Below, one piece after another: positions 7,397 to 16,869 of a DNA stretch of 64,000 nt. The position numbers were made by a program, and so were the translations under genes. The notes beneath the pieces are model-generated. The model searched no databases and was not told the DNA's origin. It saw only the letters and a list, made by a program, of their open reading frames with translations. Origin of the DNA: Pseudomonas sp. IB20 (GTDB taxonomy: Bacteria; Pseudomonadota; Gammaproteobacteria; Pseudomonadales; Pseudomonadaceae); NCBI RefSeq assembly GCF_009707325.1, contig NZ_CP046103.1, positions 2,460,012 to 2,524,011 on the forward strand, read 5' to 3'. Numbering within the stretch: the stretch's first letter is position 1; every line of letters starts with the position of its first letter.

Positions 7397-8246
7397 TAGG
7401 TAGATGTGAGTACATATCCGTTGCTGCGGTAACGGCTGCTTAGGGTTCCGCTCTTACAGCGGCTCACTTTTGGAAAGACCCAAAAGTAAGCAAAAGGTCT
7501 TCGCCCCACCACTCGGTGCCTCGCCTAGGCTCGGCATGCCCTCACTCCGGCTTGAATCCGTGGGCCGCCGCCATGGGCCATCCTTGGCCCATCGCGGCTA
7601 ACCCGGCGTCCTGCCGGGTTACCCACGGATTCAAGCCTGCGTTCGGCCATCGTGGTTAACGGGGCGCCTCAGATCAAGATCAAAAGCAAGAGCACGGCGG
7701 CCTAGTAGCCGACCTGAGTGGTAGAAGCAAAAGCAGGGCAAAAGCACAGCAGCACACTTTTGCCTGATGTACCGAGATTCCAATGTGGGAGCGGGCTTGC
7801 TCGCGAAGGCGGTGTGTCAGCCCTGGACTACGCCATCGCAGGCAAGCCAGCTCCCACATTAGATTGAGTTCAGTTTCAAATATCAGGTCGGCTGTCAGGC
7901 CGCCTTGGCTTCGCTTTTGATCTAACCACTCAGGTCGGCTACTAGGCCGCCGTGCTCTTGCTTTTGATCTTGCTTTTGATCTTGATCTTAGGCGCCCCGT
8001 TAAACCACGCTGGCCGAACGCAGGCTTTGGAGCGGGGGTAAACCGGCAGGACGCCGGTTTAGCCGCGATGGGCCAAGGATGGCCCATGGCGGCGGCCCCC
8101 GCTCCAAAGCCGGAGTGAGGGCACACCGAGCCTAGCGAGGTGCCGAGTGGTGGGGCAAGAGCTTTTGGTTACTTTTGGCTCTTTCAAAAGTGACCCGCTG
8201 TAAGAGCGGAACCCATAGCAGCCGTTACCCAAATAACGGATATGAC
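7397..8246. repeat. Large inverted-repeat element B (~850 bp, REP doublet in loop)
   Basis: A second copy of the inverted-repeat element at 1580-2444. The left arm is about 7397-7722 and the right arm about 7924-8246. The same landmarks occur in the same order, and the stretch from GCCCCACCACTCGG to CCTAGTAGCCGACCTGAGTG is nearly identical to element A. The loop differs and carries a mixed REP doublet. Together A and B give four arms bracketing the patB operon and its regulator. Long open frames here (for example minus 7680-8126) cross arm and loop and I regard them as spurious. Confidence 0.85.
7783..7859. repeat. Hybrid REP doublet in the loop of element B
   Basis: The left unit reads TGTGGGAGCGGGCTTGCTCG and the right unit is the reverse complement of GTGGGAGCTGGCTTGCCTGC. 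The two halves therefore come from two REP subtypes. Confidence 0.75.
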
Positions 8247-8303
8247 CCAGCGCCCCCGCGACAACCAAAGAATTCAACCCATAAAAAGATGTGTAGATAC
8301 CTA

Positions 8304-8331
8304 TGGCATCGCAGGCAAGCCAGCCCCACAT
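8304..8331. repeat. Single REP unit
   Basis: GCATCGCAGGCAAGCCAGCC then CCACATT, a solitary REP half between element B and the TetR remnant. Confidence 0.7.
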
Positions 8332-8339
8332 TGACCGTT

Positions 8340-9040
8340 CTACCGTGGGATCGGTGTTACGCCACGCAACACCAAATCACGGATAAACCCCAGCCAATCC
8401 TGCTGCTGCCCCTTATCTGCCAGGTCCTCACCCGGAAACGAGCTGAGCGTATGGCGGTTGGAGCTATAGAAGTAGCACAGCGAAGCAATCATCAAGTACA
8501 CGTGCTTGACGCAGTCGTTCTAGATAAACGCCACCAGATCGCGCAACACCTGCAGCGGTGCATCCAGGTCCAGCTTGGGTTTGCTTCGAGCTGAGCGTAT
8601 GGCGGTTGGAGCTATAGAAGTAGCACAGCGAAGCAATCATCAAGTACACGTGCTTGACGCAGTCGTTCTAGATAAACGCCACCAGATCGCGCAACACCTG
8701 CAGCGGTGCATCCAGGTCCAGCTTGGGTTTGCTTTCGGCCTTGTTGAACTGCTCGTAGACGTATTCCAGCAAGCAGATGAACAGGTGTTCCTTGCTGCAG
8801 AAATAGTAATAAAGCATGCGGTCGTTGGAGTCGGCTGTCTTGGAAATACAGTCGACACGCTTTTCGCGCCCGTTCTATGACCGACAAGTTCTGTAATAAA
8901 AACGCCATTGCGCTGGGGATTAAATCCGGGAAAGGTGTTCCTTGCTGCAGAAATAGTAATAAAGCATGCGGTCGTTGGAGTCGGCTGTCTTGGAAATACA
9001 GTCGACACGCTTTTCGCGCCCGTTCTATGACCGACAAGTT
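8340..9040 (-). pseudogene. Broken TetR-family regulator (deletion, stop codons, two tandem duplications)
   Basis: Minus-strand pieces of one TetR regulator can be read: KTADSNDRMLYYYF and CSKEHLFICLLEYVYEQFNK (end of the HTH and next helix), then LDAPLQVLRDLVAFI followed by a TAG, NDCVKH, and after a jump YLMIASLCYFYSSNRHTLSS, FPGEDLADKGQQQ and DWLGFIRDLVLRGV to a stop at 8340. By comparison with TetR proteins the first HTH helices and about 70 central residues are missing. A TGG to TAG change (IWN to I*N) is likely. Two exact tandem duplications (148 and 150 bp) lie inside it. It cannot make a functional repressor. Its former target is unknown; the adjacent intact gene is ggt on the other strand. 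Confidence 0.75.
8439..8734 (+). repeat. Exact tandem duplication, 2 x 148 bp
   Basis: Bases 8439-8586 are repeated without change at 8587-8734, with no spacer. The unit spans the internal deletion point of the TetR remnant. Because 148 is not a multiple of three, it also shifts the frame. Confidence 0.9.
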
Positions 9041-9082
9041 CTGTAATAAAAACGCCATTGCGCTGGGGATTAAATCCGGGAA
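8783..9082 (+). repeat. Exact tandem duplication, 2 x 150 bp
   Basis: Bases 8783-8932 are repeated exactly at 8933-9082, directly head to tail. The unit covers the broken N-terminal end of the TetR remnant. Confidence 0.9.
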
Positions 9083-9122
9083 GGGCTATTTTGGTGCGTC
9101 CCAATAACTAGAGTAGCCATGG

Positions 9123-10847
9123 ATGAAATACCAACCTTTGAGCCGCACCTTAATCGCCACCGCCCTGGTGTTGACGGTCAGCGGTGTGCAAGCCGCTTCC
9201 CAGGCCCCGGTGGCCGGTGAAAACGGCATGGTAGTAACCGCCCAGCATTTGGCCACTCATGTGGGTGTGGATGTGCTCAAGGCTGGCGGCAATGCGGTTG
9301 ATGCGGCCGTGGCTGTGGGCTATGCGTTGGCGGTGGTGTACCCGGCGGCGGGTAACCTCGGTGGCGGCGGCTTCATGACCGTGCAGTTGGCGGACGGGCG
9401 CAAGACCTTCCTCGACTTCCGCGAAAAAGCCCCGCTGGCGGCCACCGCCGACATGTACCTGGACAAAGACGGCAACGTCATTGATGGCCTCAGCGCCAAG
9501 GGCCACCTGGCTGTCGGCGTGCCCGGCACGGTGTCCGGCATGGAAGCCGCGCTGAGCAAGTACGGCACCCTCAAGCGCGCCCAGGTGATTGCGCCGGCGA
9601 TCAAGCTGGCGGAAAACGGTTTCGAACTGGAGCAGGGTGATATCGACCTGCTGCACACCGCCACCGGCGAGTTTGAAAAAGACAAAGACCTGCGCGGGAT
9701 CTTCCTGCACAACGGCCAGCCGATGCAGGTCGGCCAGAAGTTGGTGCAGAAAGACTTGGCCAAGACCCTCAAGGAAATCTCCGCCAAGGGCACCGACGGC
9801 TTCTATAAAGGTTGGGTCGCCAAGGCGTTGGTGGATTCCAGCCAGGCCGGCAAAGGCATCATCACCCAGGCCGACCTCGACACATACAAAACTCGTGAAC
9901 TGGCGCCCATCGAGTGCGATTACCGTGGCTACCACGTGGTCTCGGCACCGCCACCCAGCTCGGGCGGCGTGGTGATCTGCCAGATCATGAACATCCTCGA
10001 AGGCTACCCAATGGCCGACCTGGGCTATCACTCGGCCCAAGGCCTGCACTACCAGATCGAAGCGATGCGCCACGCCTACGTGGACCGTAACAGCTACCTC
10101 GGCGACCCGGATTTTGTGAAAAACCCGATTGCCCACCTGCTGGACAAGGACTACGCCGCCAAGCTGCGCGCTGCCATCGAGCCGCAAAAGGCCGGGGATT
10201 CCCAGGCGATCAAGCCGGGTGTGTCGCCCCATGAAGGCAACAACACCACGCACTATTCCATCGTCGACAAGTGGGGCAACGCAGTTTCGGTGACCTACAC
10301 CCTCAACGACTGGTTCGGTGCCGGCGTGATGGCGAGCAAGACCGGGGTGATCCTCAACGATGAAATGGACGACTTCACCGTCAAGGTCGGCGTGCCGAAC
10401 ATGTACGGGCTGGTCCAGGGCGAAGCCAACGCCATCGCACCGGGCAAGGCACCGTTGTCGTCGATGAGCCCGACCATTGTGACCAAGGACGGCAAGGCGG
10501 TGATGGTGGTGGGTACGCCCGGTGGTAGCCGGATTATCACCGCCACCTTGCTGACCATCCTGAATGTCATTGACTACAAGATGAACATCCAGGAAGCCGT
10601 GGATGCGCCGCGTTTCCACCAGCAGTGGATGCCTGAGACCACTAACCTCGAAACCTTCGCGGTGAGCCCGGACACTCAGAAAATCCTCGAGAGCTGGGGC
10701 CACAAGTTTGCCGGCCCTCAGGATGCCAACCACTTGGCGGCCATTCTGGTGGGGGCGCCGTCCTTGGGCGGCAAGCCGGTGGGCAACAATCGCTTCTACG
10801 GGGCTAACGACCCGCGTCGTAACACGGGGTTGTCGCTCGGTTACTAA
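9123..10847 (+). CDS. ggt: Gamma-glutamyltransferase (periplasmic, glutathione hydrolase)
   Basis: A 574-residue GGT that cleaves or transfers the gamma-glutamyl group of glutathione and related compounds in the periplasm. It has a signal peptide (MKYQPLSRTLIATALVLTVS, cleavage after VQA). Self-processing would release the small subunit at the conserved threonine, about Thr375, in EGNNTTHYSIVDKWGNAVS. Other marks are GGNAVDAAVAVGYALAVV, GNLGGGGFMTV and the late substrate-loop motif APLSSMSPTIV. The length is normal. The start at 9123 lies in ATGGATGAAA, with a second out-of-frame ATG 4 bp earlier. It stands alone, 40 bp from the wrecked TetR region. Confidence 0.93.
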   Translation: MKYQPLSRTLIATALVLTVSGVQAASQAPVAGENGMVVTAQHLATHVGVDVLKAGGNAVDAAVAVGYALAVVYPAAGNLGGGGFMTVQLADGRKTFLDFREKAPLAATADMYLDKDGNVIDGLSAKGHLAVGVPGTVSGMEAALSKYGTLKRAQVIAPAIKLAENGFELEQGDIDLLHTATGEFEKDKDLRGIFLHNGQPMQVGQKLVQKDLAKTLKEISAKGTDGFYKGWVAKALVDSSQAGKGIITQADLDTYKTRELAPIECDYRGYHVVSAPPPSSGGVVICQIMNILEGYPMADLGYHSAQGLHYQIEAMRHAYVDRNSYLGDPDFVKNPIAHLLDKDYAAKLRAAIEPQKAGDSQAIKPGVSPHEGNNTTHYSIVDKWGNAVSVTYTLNDWFGAGVMASKTGVILNDEMDDFTVKVGVPNMYGLVQGEANAIAPGKAPLSSMSPTIVTKDGKAVMVVGTPGGSRIITATLLTILNVIDYKMNIQEAVDAPRFHQQWMPETTNLETFAVSPDTQKILESWGHKFAGPQDANHLAAILVGAPSLGGKPVGNNRFYGANDPRRNTGLSLGY

Positions 10848-10866
10848 GGACTGATGGTTCTTCGCA

Positions 10867-11391
10867 TTACGCGTTGAGCAGTTGCGTTACCGCTTCAAAT
10901 GCCTGGGCACGGCGCTCTTCCCAGTTGCCGCGAATCACCACGGCGGGCTTATGGTGCTGCTCGATCCACTCCAGGCTACCCTGGAAAAACGCGCGGCGAT
11001 CCGCCAGTTCCGGTTGGCAACGCTGGCCGTCGGCGGTCCACTCCACATCCTCGGGAGAGAGCAGCAGGTGCAGGTCGTAATGGCGGGCCAGCAGCTCACT
11101 GTCCAGCCACGCCGGGTAGTCACCGAAGAGGGTTTGGCTCCACAGCTTGTTGGTCAGCAGGTGGGTGTCGAGGACGAGTAGGTTGGGCTGTTCGGCGCGG
11201 GCGGCGTCTTCCCAGGCCAGTTGGCCACGGGCGATAGCGGGGATGTCCGCCAGGGTGGTGTCGCGTTGGTGGTGGTCGATGAAATGGCGCACGTATTCGC
11301 CCACCATAAGGCCGCCAAAGTGCGCGTGCAGTTGCGCCGCCAGCCAGCTTTTGCCGCTGGACTCGGGGCCGGCCAGTACCACTACCTTCAT
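10867..11391 (-). CDS. NadR-type ribosylnicotinamide kinase (P-loop)
   Basis: A 174-residue P-loop protein that matches the C-terminal ribosylnicotinamide-kinase domain of NadR, without the NMN adenylyltransferase and HTH parts. It probably phosphorylates nicotinamide riboside to NMN in the cytoplasm. Walker A is GPESSGKSWLA near the N-terminus. Downstream are LMVGEYVRHFID (NadR-like), LLVLDTHLLTNKLWS (Walker B region) and DLHLLLSPEDVEW. It overlaps pnuC by the four bases ATGA, so the importer and kinase are translationally coupled. Confidence 0.82.
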   Translation of the reverse strand: MKVVVLAGPESSGKSWLAAQLHAHFGGLMVGEYVRHFIDHHQRDTTLADIPAIARGQLAWEDAARAEQPNLLVLDTHLLTNKLWSQTLFGDYPAWLDSELLARHYDLHLLLSPEDVEWTADGQRCQPELADRRAFFQGSLEWIEQHHKPAVVIRGNWEERRAQAFEAVTQLLNA

Positions 11392-11951
11392 GCGTGCAGC
11401 GCCGGGTCGGCGCGCCATTCACGCCAGCCTTGCACGGCGATCACGGTGAACAGGGCGTAGAGCACGGCGGTGAGGTACAGGCCTTTGTAGAGGAACAGCC
11501 CGACAAAAATTACATCCACGGCAATCCACAGCGGCCAGCACTGCACGCGTTTTTGCGCCATCCACATTTGCGCCACCAGGCTGAAGCCGGTGAGGGCGGC
11601 GTCGAGCCACGGCTGGGCGGCGTCGGTCCAGTGGGCCATGGCGGCGCCGAGCAACAGGCTGAAGACGGCGCCGATGGCCAGGCTGGTGATGATCGCGGGT
11701 ACGCCGAGGCTGGTGACCTGACGGCCTTGCTTGACTTGGCCGGCGCGGGTCCATTGCCACCAGCCGTAAAGTTGCAGGGCGGCGTAGACCACTTGCAGGA
11801 GCATGTCGGAATAGAGTTTTACGTCGAAGAATACCCAGGTGTAGAGCAACACCATGACCAGGCCGATGGGCCAACACCAAGGGTTCTGCTTGACCGTCAG
11901 CCAGACGGCAATCACTCCCAGGGCGGCGGCGAACAGTTCAAGCCCGGACAT
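11388..11951 (-). CDS. pnuC: PnuC-family nicotinamide riboside transporter
   Basis: A 187-residue inner-membrane protein of the PnuC family with about six or seven hydrophobic segments. Diagnostic features are VKQNPWCWPIGLVMVLLYTW, LQLYGWWQWTRAG and the later QCWPLWIAVDVIFVGLFLYK. PnuC takes up nicotinamide riboside by facilitated diffusion, driven by intracellular phosphorylation, and the partner kinase is the next gene. I saw no NAD riboswitch in the short leader. The pair forms a compact NAD-precursor salvage operon. Confidence 0.87.
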   Translation of the reverse strand: MSGLELFAAALGVIAVWLTVKQNPWCWPIGLVMVLLYTWVFFDVKLYSDMLLQVVYAALQLYGWWQWTRAGQVKQGRQVTSLGVPAIITSLAIGAVFSLLLGAAMAHWTDAAQPWLDAALTGFSLVAQMWMAQKRVQCWPLWIAVDVIFVGLFLYKGLYLTAVLYALFTVIAVQGWREWRADPALHA

Positions 11952-12014
11952 GGTGGTTCCTTGGGAGAGTGGGAGAGGGCGGTGATTGTAACCAGAGGTG
12001 AGTTTTCTTCAAAC

Positions 12015-12036
12015 GTTGGTGTGAGTACATATCCGT
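12015..12036. repeat. Tip of the large inverted-repeat arm
   Basis: GTGTGAGTACATATCCGT matches the outermost end of the arms of elements A and B. Only this tip is present, between pnuC and the chemoreceptor gene. Confidence 0.5.
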
Positions 12037-12044
12037 GATGCGAT

Positions 12045-13679
12045 CTAAACCTTAAACTGGCGCAACAACCCATCCAACTGTTCACTCAACCCACGCAAAT
12101 GCGCACTCGCCACGCTGGACTGCTGCGCCGCCAGCGCGGTGCTGTGAGACAACCCGGCCGCCTGGGTAACGTTCTGGTTGATGTCTTCCACCACATGCGC
12201 CTGTTGCAACGTCGCGCTGGCAATCGAGGCATTCAACCCGTTGAGGTTATGCAAGGCCTGCCCGATGGCAGTAAGGCTGGCACCCGCCTGGCCGGCCTGT
12301 TCAATGGTCAGTTGCGAAGCGCTGTGGCTGTCGCTGATCACCTTCACTGCCGCTTCCGAATGACCTTGCAGGCGCTCGATCATCACCTGGATTTCAGCCG
12401 TGGATTTTTGCGTACGCTGAGCCAGCAGCCGCACCTCATCCGCCACCACGGCAAAACCACGGCCCTGTTCCCCCGCGCGTGCAGCTTCAATCGCAGCATT
12501 AAGCGCCAGCAGGTTGGTCTGGTCAGCGATGGAACGAATCACCTCAAGCACGCCGCCAATCTGTGTGCTTTCGCTGGACAGCGTGCGGATCACCTCCACG
12601 GCCTGGCTGATGGTGCTGGAGAGCTGATCGATCTGCAGCAAGCTGCCGTCGATATTCACCTGGCCTTGCTGCGCCTGGGCCTGGGCGTCACGCATTTCGC
12701 TGGCGGCATGCTCGGCGTTTTTCGCCACGTCCTGCACGCCATAGGTCACTTCATTGATTGCCGTCGCCACCAGCTCCATCTGCTGCGACTGCTGCTGGCT
12801 GCGGTCATGGGCCTGGCTGGCGTTGGTGCCCAGCTCCGTTGACGACTGGCCCAAGGCGTTGGCGCACACCTGCAGTTGGCCGACCACCTGGCGCAGCTTG
12901 GCGGTAAAGCTGTTGAAGTGTTTGGACAGTTGGGTGACTTCGTCGCGCCCATGGGTATCGAGGCTGCGCGTCAGGTCGCTTTCGCCGCTGGCAATATTGG
13001 CCATAGCGTTCACCGCCGCCTGCAAGGGTTGCACGATGCTGCGGGCGATCAGCACCACCAGCAACGTCATCACCAGCGCGATGCCCAGGACAATCAGCGA
13101 GGTTTTCCACACCTGGCCATTGAATTCGGCTTGCACATCGTCCACGTAAACGCCGGAGCCGATAATCCAGCCCCAGGGTTCGAACAGTTGGATATACGAG
13201 GTTTTTTCCACCGGCGCTTCGGCACCCGGCTTGGGCCAGCGGTAGTTGACGATGCCGGCACCTTTGGCCTTGGCCAGGATCACGAACTCGTTGAACACTG
13301 CAAAACCGTCCGGGTCGCGGATCGCCGAGAGGTTCTTGCCGTCAAGCTTGGGGTTGGCCGGGTGCATGATCATCACCGGCGTCAGGTCGTTGATCCAGAA
13401 GTAATCGTCGTGGTCGTAGCGCAGGCCACGCACCGCGCTCAAGGCTTGCTGCTGCGCGGCTTCACGGGTCAGTACCCCGGTTTTTTCAAGGTTCTGGTAA
13501 TACGCCAGCACGCCGCTGGCGGTCTGCACCACATGCTGGGTCTGCTGGCTTTTGGCCTGGTAGAGGTCGCCGTGGATCTGCTTGAGCATCAACAGCCCCA
13601 AGGTCAGCAGCATCAACACGGCGACTATCAGGATCAGCCAGAGGCGGCGGCTGATCGACATGCTGCGCAAACTGTTCAT
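12045..13679 (-). CDS. Methyl-accepting chemotaxis protein with periplasmic single-Cache domain
   Basis: A 544-residue transmembrane chemoreceptor. The order is: TM1 at about residues 11-32; a periplasmic single-Cache domain at about 35-185 ([47 protein letters not shown]); TM2 ([20 protein letters not shown]); HAMP; and a cytoplasmic signalling domain with the conserved hairpin tip [20 protein letters not shown]. sCache_2 receptors often sense small carboxylates, but the ligand here is not predictable. The start at 13679 has GGAGTGACAGGA upstream. It is a single gene. Confidence 0.92.
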   Translation of the reverse strand: MNSLRSMSISRRLWLILIVAVLMLLTLGLLMLKQIHGDLYQAKSQQTQHVVQTASGVLAYYQNLEKTGVLTREAAQQQALSAVRGLRYDHDDYFWINDLTPVMIMHPANPKLDGKNLSAIRDPDGFAVFNEFVILAKAKGAGIVNYRWPKPGAEAPVEKTSYIQLFEPWGWIIGSGVYVDDVQAEFNGQVWKTSLIVLGIALVMTLLVVLIARSIVQPLQAAVNAMANIASGESDLTRSLDTHGRDEVTQLSKHFNSFTAKLRQVVGQLQVCANALGQSSTELGTNASQAHDRSQQQSQQMELVATAINEVTYGVQDVAKNAEHAASEMRDAQAQAQQGQVNIDGSLLQIDQLSSTISQAVEVIRTLSSESTQIGGVLEVIRSIADQTNLLALNAAIEAARAGEQGRGFAVVADEVRLLAQRTQKSTAEIQVMIERLQGHSEAAVKVISDSHSASQLTIEQAGQAGASLTAIGQALHNLNGLNASIASATLQQAHVVEDINQNVTQAAGLSHSTALAAQQSSVASAHLRGLSEQLDGLLRQFKV

Positions 13680-13904
13680 CGTCCTGTCACTCCATGCTTT
13701 TATATTTTTGGGCGCTGCATCGACATTTCCGGCTTGTCTGATAGGCTTTCGGCCTGTAATCGAAAAACCTGAGTACTCCCTGATTTTTCACGAAATTTTT
13801 GCAGATCGATGTTGAAAATCAGCACCGGAATTTGAGTGCGCTCGTCAGTGAACTATTAAAAAGACAGTCAAGGCATGCCGCTGAGCATGACCTTCGGGGG
13901 AAGC

Positions 13905-14735
13905 ATGGATTTTTGGACCGCCATACAGGCATTGATTCTTGGCGTGGTGGAGGGGCTGACCGAGTTCCTGCCCATTTCCAGCACCGGCCACCAGATCATC
14001 GTCGCTGACTTGATCGGCTTCGGCGGCGAACGCTTTGAGGCGTTCAACATCATCATTCAATTGGGCGCGATCCTGGCCGTGGTCTGGGAGTTTCGCCGCA
14101 AGATCCTCGATGTGGTCACCGGCTTGCCGACCCAGCGCAATGCCCAGCGTTTCACGGTTAACCTGATCATCGCCGTACTGCCGGCGATCGTGCTGGGGGT
14201 GATTTTTGCCGACTTGATCAAGCATTACTTGTTCAACCCGATCACCGTGGCCACAGCCCTAGTAGTGGGTGGCGTGATCATGTTGTGGGCGGAACGCCGG
14301 CAGCACGCGGTTCACGCCGAAACCGTGGATCAGATCACCTGGAAAGACGCGCTCAAGGTCGGCATGGCCCAGTGCCTGGCGATGATTCCGGGCACGTCGC
14401 GCTCCGGCGCCACCATCATCGGCGGCCTGTTGTTTGGCCTGTCGCGCAAGACCGCCACCGAGTTTTCGTTCTTCCTCGCCATGCCGACCATGGTCGGTGC
14501 GGCGGTGTATTCGGGCTACAAGTACCGTCACCTGTTCCAGCCCGATGACCTGCCGGTGTTCGCGATTGGTTTTGTCACCTCGTTCATCTTCGCGATGATC
14601 GCGGTCAAGGCCTTGCTCAAGTTCATCGCCAGCCACAGCTATGCGGCCTTTGCCTGGTATCGGATCGCGTTTGGCCTAGTCATTCTGGCGACCTGGCAGT
14701 TCGGCTGGATCGACTGGTCTGCGGTCAAGCCATGA
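13905..14735 (+). CDS. uppP: Undecaprenyl-diphosphatase
   Basis: A 276-residue polytopic membrane enzyme that removes the terminal phosphate from undecaprenyl diphosphate, recycling the lipid carrier for cell-wall synthesis; it also gives bacitracin resistance. Both signature motifs are present: [14 protein letters not shown] near the N-terminus and [13 protein letters not shown] in the middle. The start at 13905 ([10 protein letters not shown]) has GGGGGAAGC just upstream and gives the normal length; an in-frame ATG at 13875 lacks a spaced ribosome site. The stop overlaps the next gene by 4 bp. Confidence 0.95.
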   Translation: MDFWTAIQALILGVVEGLTEFLPISSTGHQIIVADLIGFGGERFEAFNIIIQLGAILAVVWEFRRKILDVVTGLPTQRNAQRFTVNLIIAVLPAIVLGVIFADLIKHYLFNPITVATALVVGGVIMLWAERRQHAVHAETVDQITWKDALKVGMAQCLAMIPGTSRSGATIIGGLLFGLSRKTATEFSFFLAMPTMVGAAVYSGYKYRHLFQPDDLPVFAIGFVTSFIFAMIAVKALLKFIASHSYAAFAWYRIAFGLVILATWQFGWIDWSAVKP

Positions 14736-15115
14736 ACATTCAGCACCCGCGCCTGAAGGCGTTGATCTTTGGGGTGCTGTGCGCCGCGCCGCTGATTGGC
14801 GCGGCGTTGGTGTGGTCTCGCGGTGAGACGGTGATCCCGCTGGCGGCGTATGGTGTGGTCAGCGTGGTGGCATTTTTTCTGTACTGGGGCGACAAGCGCA
14901 AGGCACAGACAGAGGGCCCGCGCGTTCGCGAAAACATCCTGCATGCCGTGGAGCTGGCGGGCGGCTGGCCTGGAGCATTGATCGCCCAGCAGGTGTTCCG
15001 GCACAAGACGCGCAAAGTGTCATATCAGGTGCTGTTCTGGGTGATTGTGTTGCTGCACCAGGTGTTCTGGCTTGACCAACTGTTCCTGGGCGGTACCTTG
15101 CTGTCGGTGTTGTAG
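14732..15115 (+). CDS. DUF1294 small membrane protein
   Basis: A 127-residue protein with about four hydrophobic segments, typical of DUF1294. The family core is [40 protein letters not shown] and [22 protein letters not shown]1294 is often fused to or found near cold-shock domains, but no such domain is present here. It starts inside the uppP stop (ATGA), so the two are translationally coupled. Function unknown. Confidence 0.82.
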   Translation: MNIQHPRLKALIFGVLCAAPLIGAALVWSRGETVIPLAAYGVVSVVAFFLYWGDKRKAQTEGPRVRENILHAVELAGGWPGALIAQQVFRHKTRKVSYQVLFWVIVLLHQVFWLDQLFLGGTLLSVL

Positions 15116-15236
15116 GGCAGAGGCGCTAGGAATATTCCCTACAAAGCTGTGGGAAGCACCTTACCCAATCATTGATAGGAGCCCGCACCACACTGGCGTT
15201 ATGCTCCAGGCACTTGAATGCACTGGGCCAACACGA

Positions 15237-16529
15237 ATGTCTTTCTCGGATTCATTGCTACGCCATTCAGCGACTGAGCTTGGCGCACTGATTCAACAGC
15301 GCAAGCTCACCTCCACCGCCATTGTTTCCACCTACCTTGCCCGTATCGAGGCGCAAAACCCTGCGATCAACGCGCTGGTGCAAGTGTGCGCCGAGACGGC
15401 GTTGGCCGGCGCATGGGCGGCGGATCGGGCCGTCGCTCAAGGTGAGTATGGCGGCGTGCTGCAGGGCGTTCCCTTTACCGTCAAAGACGTTATCGATACC
15501 TGTGGGGTGGTGTCGGCGGCGGGTTTGGCTGAGCGCGCTGACTACCGGCCGGCGCAGGATGCCGTGTTAGTGGCGCGTATGAAAGCTGCCGGCGCCATCC
15601 TGCTGGGCAAAAGTAACTGCCCGCCGGGCGGTGGCGGTGGGGTGACCGACAACCCCGTCTATGGCGCCACCCTTAACCCGCATGCGCTGTCCCATAGCCC
15701 AGGCGGCAGCAGCGGCGGCGAAGCGGCGGCCATTGCTGCGGGGCTTTCACCGGTGGGGTTGGGCAGTGATTCCGGCGGCAGTTTGCGCGTACCGGCGCAT
15801 TTTTGCGGTGTTAGCACCTTAAAACCCACCACTGGCCGCGTGCCTAACACCGGGGTTTTCGATCACCCGGGCGGGTTGAGTGACTTTCGCAGCCAGATTG
15901 GTCCGATGGCCCGGCATGTGGAAGACCTGGCCTTGGTGCTCCAGGTGATTGCCGGCGAAGATGGGCAGGATGCCGGCGTAATTCCGATGCCCATACGCGC
16001 TGTAGAGGCTCAAGCGCTGAGCGGTTTGCGCGTGGCTTGGTATTGCGACGGCGGTATAGCGCCCGCTGACGAGATAACTCAAGCCACGCTGCAGGTAGCC
16101 GCCAATCTGTTGGAGCGCGCGGGCGCCGTCATCTATCCCGCGTTCCCATCGGTACTGAGGCACTCACGCGAGATTACCGAGCGCTACTGGGCGATGAGCA
16201 AAGGCACCGGTGCGCAGTCGATAAAACTGCTTGCCGACTGGGATCAGTTTCGCAGTGGGATGTTAGGTTTCATGGCGGACTACGACCTTATCCTGTGCCC
16301 AGTTGACGCCGCGCCCGCGTCGCGGCTGGGCGCCGAACGGCCGGGGCTGTTCAGTCACACCTTGCCGTACAGCCTGGCGGGTTGGCCCTGTGTGGTCGTG
16401 CGAGCAGGCACTGATGCTGCGGGATTGCCGGTAGGCGTGCAGATCGTCGCGCGCCCGTGGCACGAGCATTTGGCGCTGGCGGCGGCGATGGCTATTGAGC
16501 GCGCCGTGCCTTTTGTCAATCCAACCTGA
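15237..16529 (+). CDS. Amidase-signature family hydrolase
   Basis: A 430-residue amidase-signature enzyme that hydrolyses an unknown amide. The Ser-cisSer-Lys triad is recognisable: Lys83 in FTVKDVIDT, the cis-serine in SPGGSSGGEAAAIAAG (about residue 158) and the nucleophile in GSDSGGSLRVPAHF. The C-terminal half is typical (LAGWPCVVVRAG, GLPVGVQIVARPWHE). The start is uncertain: ATG 15237 (MSFSDSLLRH) fits family starts, and an in-frame ATG at 15201 is possible; neither has a clear ribosome site. It could relate to GatA-like or bacterial FAAH-like amidases. The substrate cannot be given. Confidence 0.88.
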   Translation: MSFSDSLLRHSATELGALIQQRKLTSTAIVSTYLARIEAQNPAINALVQVCAETALAGAWAADRAVAQGEYGGVLQGVPFTVKDVIDTCGVVSAAGLAERADYRPAQDAVLVARMKAAGAILLGKSNCPPGGGGGVTDNPVYGATLNPHALSHSPGGSSGGEAAAIAAGLSPVGLGSDSGGSLRVPAHFCGVSTLKPTTGRVPNTGVFDHPGGLSDFRSQIGPMARHVEDLALVLQVIAGEDGQDAGVIPMPIRAVEAQALSGLRVAWYCDGGIAPADEITQATLQVAANLLERAGAVIYPAFPSVLRHSREITERYWAMSKGTGAQSIKLLADWDQFRSGMLGFMADYDLILCPVDAAPASRLGAERPGLFSHTLPYSLAGWPCVVVRAGTDAAGLPVGVQIVARPWHEHLALAAAMAIERAVPFVNPT

Positions 16530-16869
16530 GCCCCACCTGCGTGCGCTTGGGCAGTTTGCTCACCACCAATTGGTGAGAACGCTGCAACAGCCCACGCAGT
16601 TCCTCGGCGCCGATCGGGTAGGGCGTGTTCATGATGACCCACTGGGCCCGCGCCAGGTAAGGCGCCGGATGGATGCCGGGGCGGTCCACGTGGCCGAGGA
16701 ACAGTTCTTTGTCGACCTTGAACGCCAGCGACTCGCCGCGCAGGTTTTGCAGGGCGAACATCTTGTTGCCGGCAATCGAGAACACGCGCACGCCGCCCCA
16801 TTTGTAGTCTTCCCGCGCGCCGGGCAGGCTCAGGCAGAAAGCGGCGACCTGCGCTTCAGTCATTTTCAT
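16516..16869 (-). CDS. MmcQ/YjbR family protein
   Basis: A 117-residue protein of the YjbR/MmcQ family, a CyaY-like fold often listed as DNA-binding. Visible features are AFCLSLPGAREDYKWGG, VFSIAGNKMFALQN, FKVDKELFL and the end motif RGLLQRSHQLVVSKLPK. The ATG at 16869 overlaps the stop of the LysR gene (ATGA), so it is translationally coupled to the regulator. Its role is unknown; most members are small stand-alone genes. Confidence 0.87.
   Translation of the reverse strand: MKMTEAQVAAFCLSLPGAREDYKWGGVRVFSIAGNKMFALQNLRGESLAFKVDKELFLGHVDRPGIHPAPYLARAQWVIMNTPYPIGAEELRGLLQRSHQLVVSKLPKRTQVGLRLD

Noticed and set aside
7680..8126. 148-aa open frame on the minus strand in element B (and similar frames in element A)
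   Set aside because: It crosses an inverted-repeat arm, the loop and a REP doublet, has no ribosome site, and mirror-image frames exist on the other strand.
9150..10733. 527-aa frame opposite ggt
   Set aside because: Antisense shadow of a clear gamma-glutamyltransferase; His/Arg/Gly-rich composition typical of GC-rich antisense frames.
11952..12044. NAD riboswitch in front of pnuC
   Set aside because: The leader is short and shows no recognisable aptamer; part of it is a repeat relic.
12745..13110. Apparent extra frames within the chemoreceptor gene
   Set aside because: They are alternative-frame shadows of the coiled-coil signalling domain.
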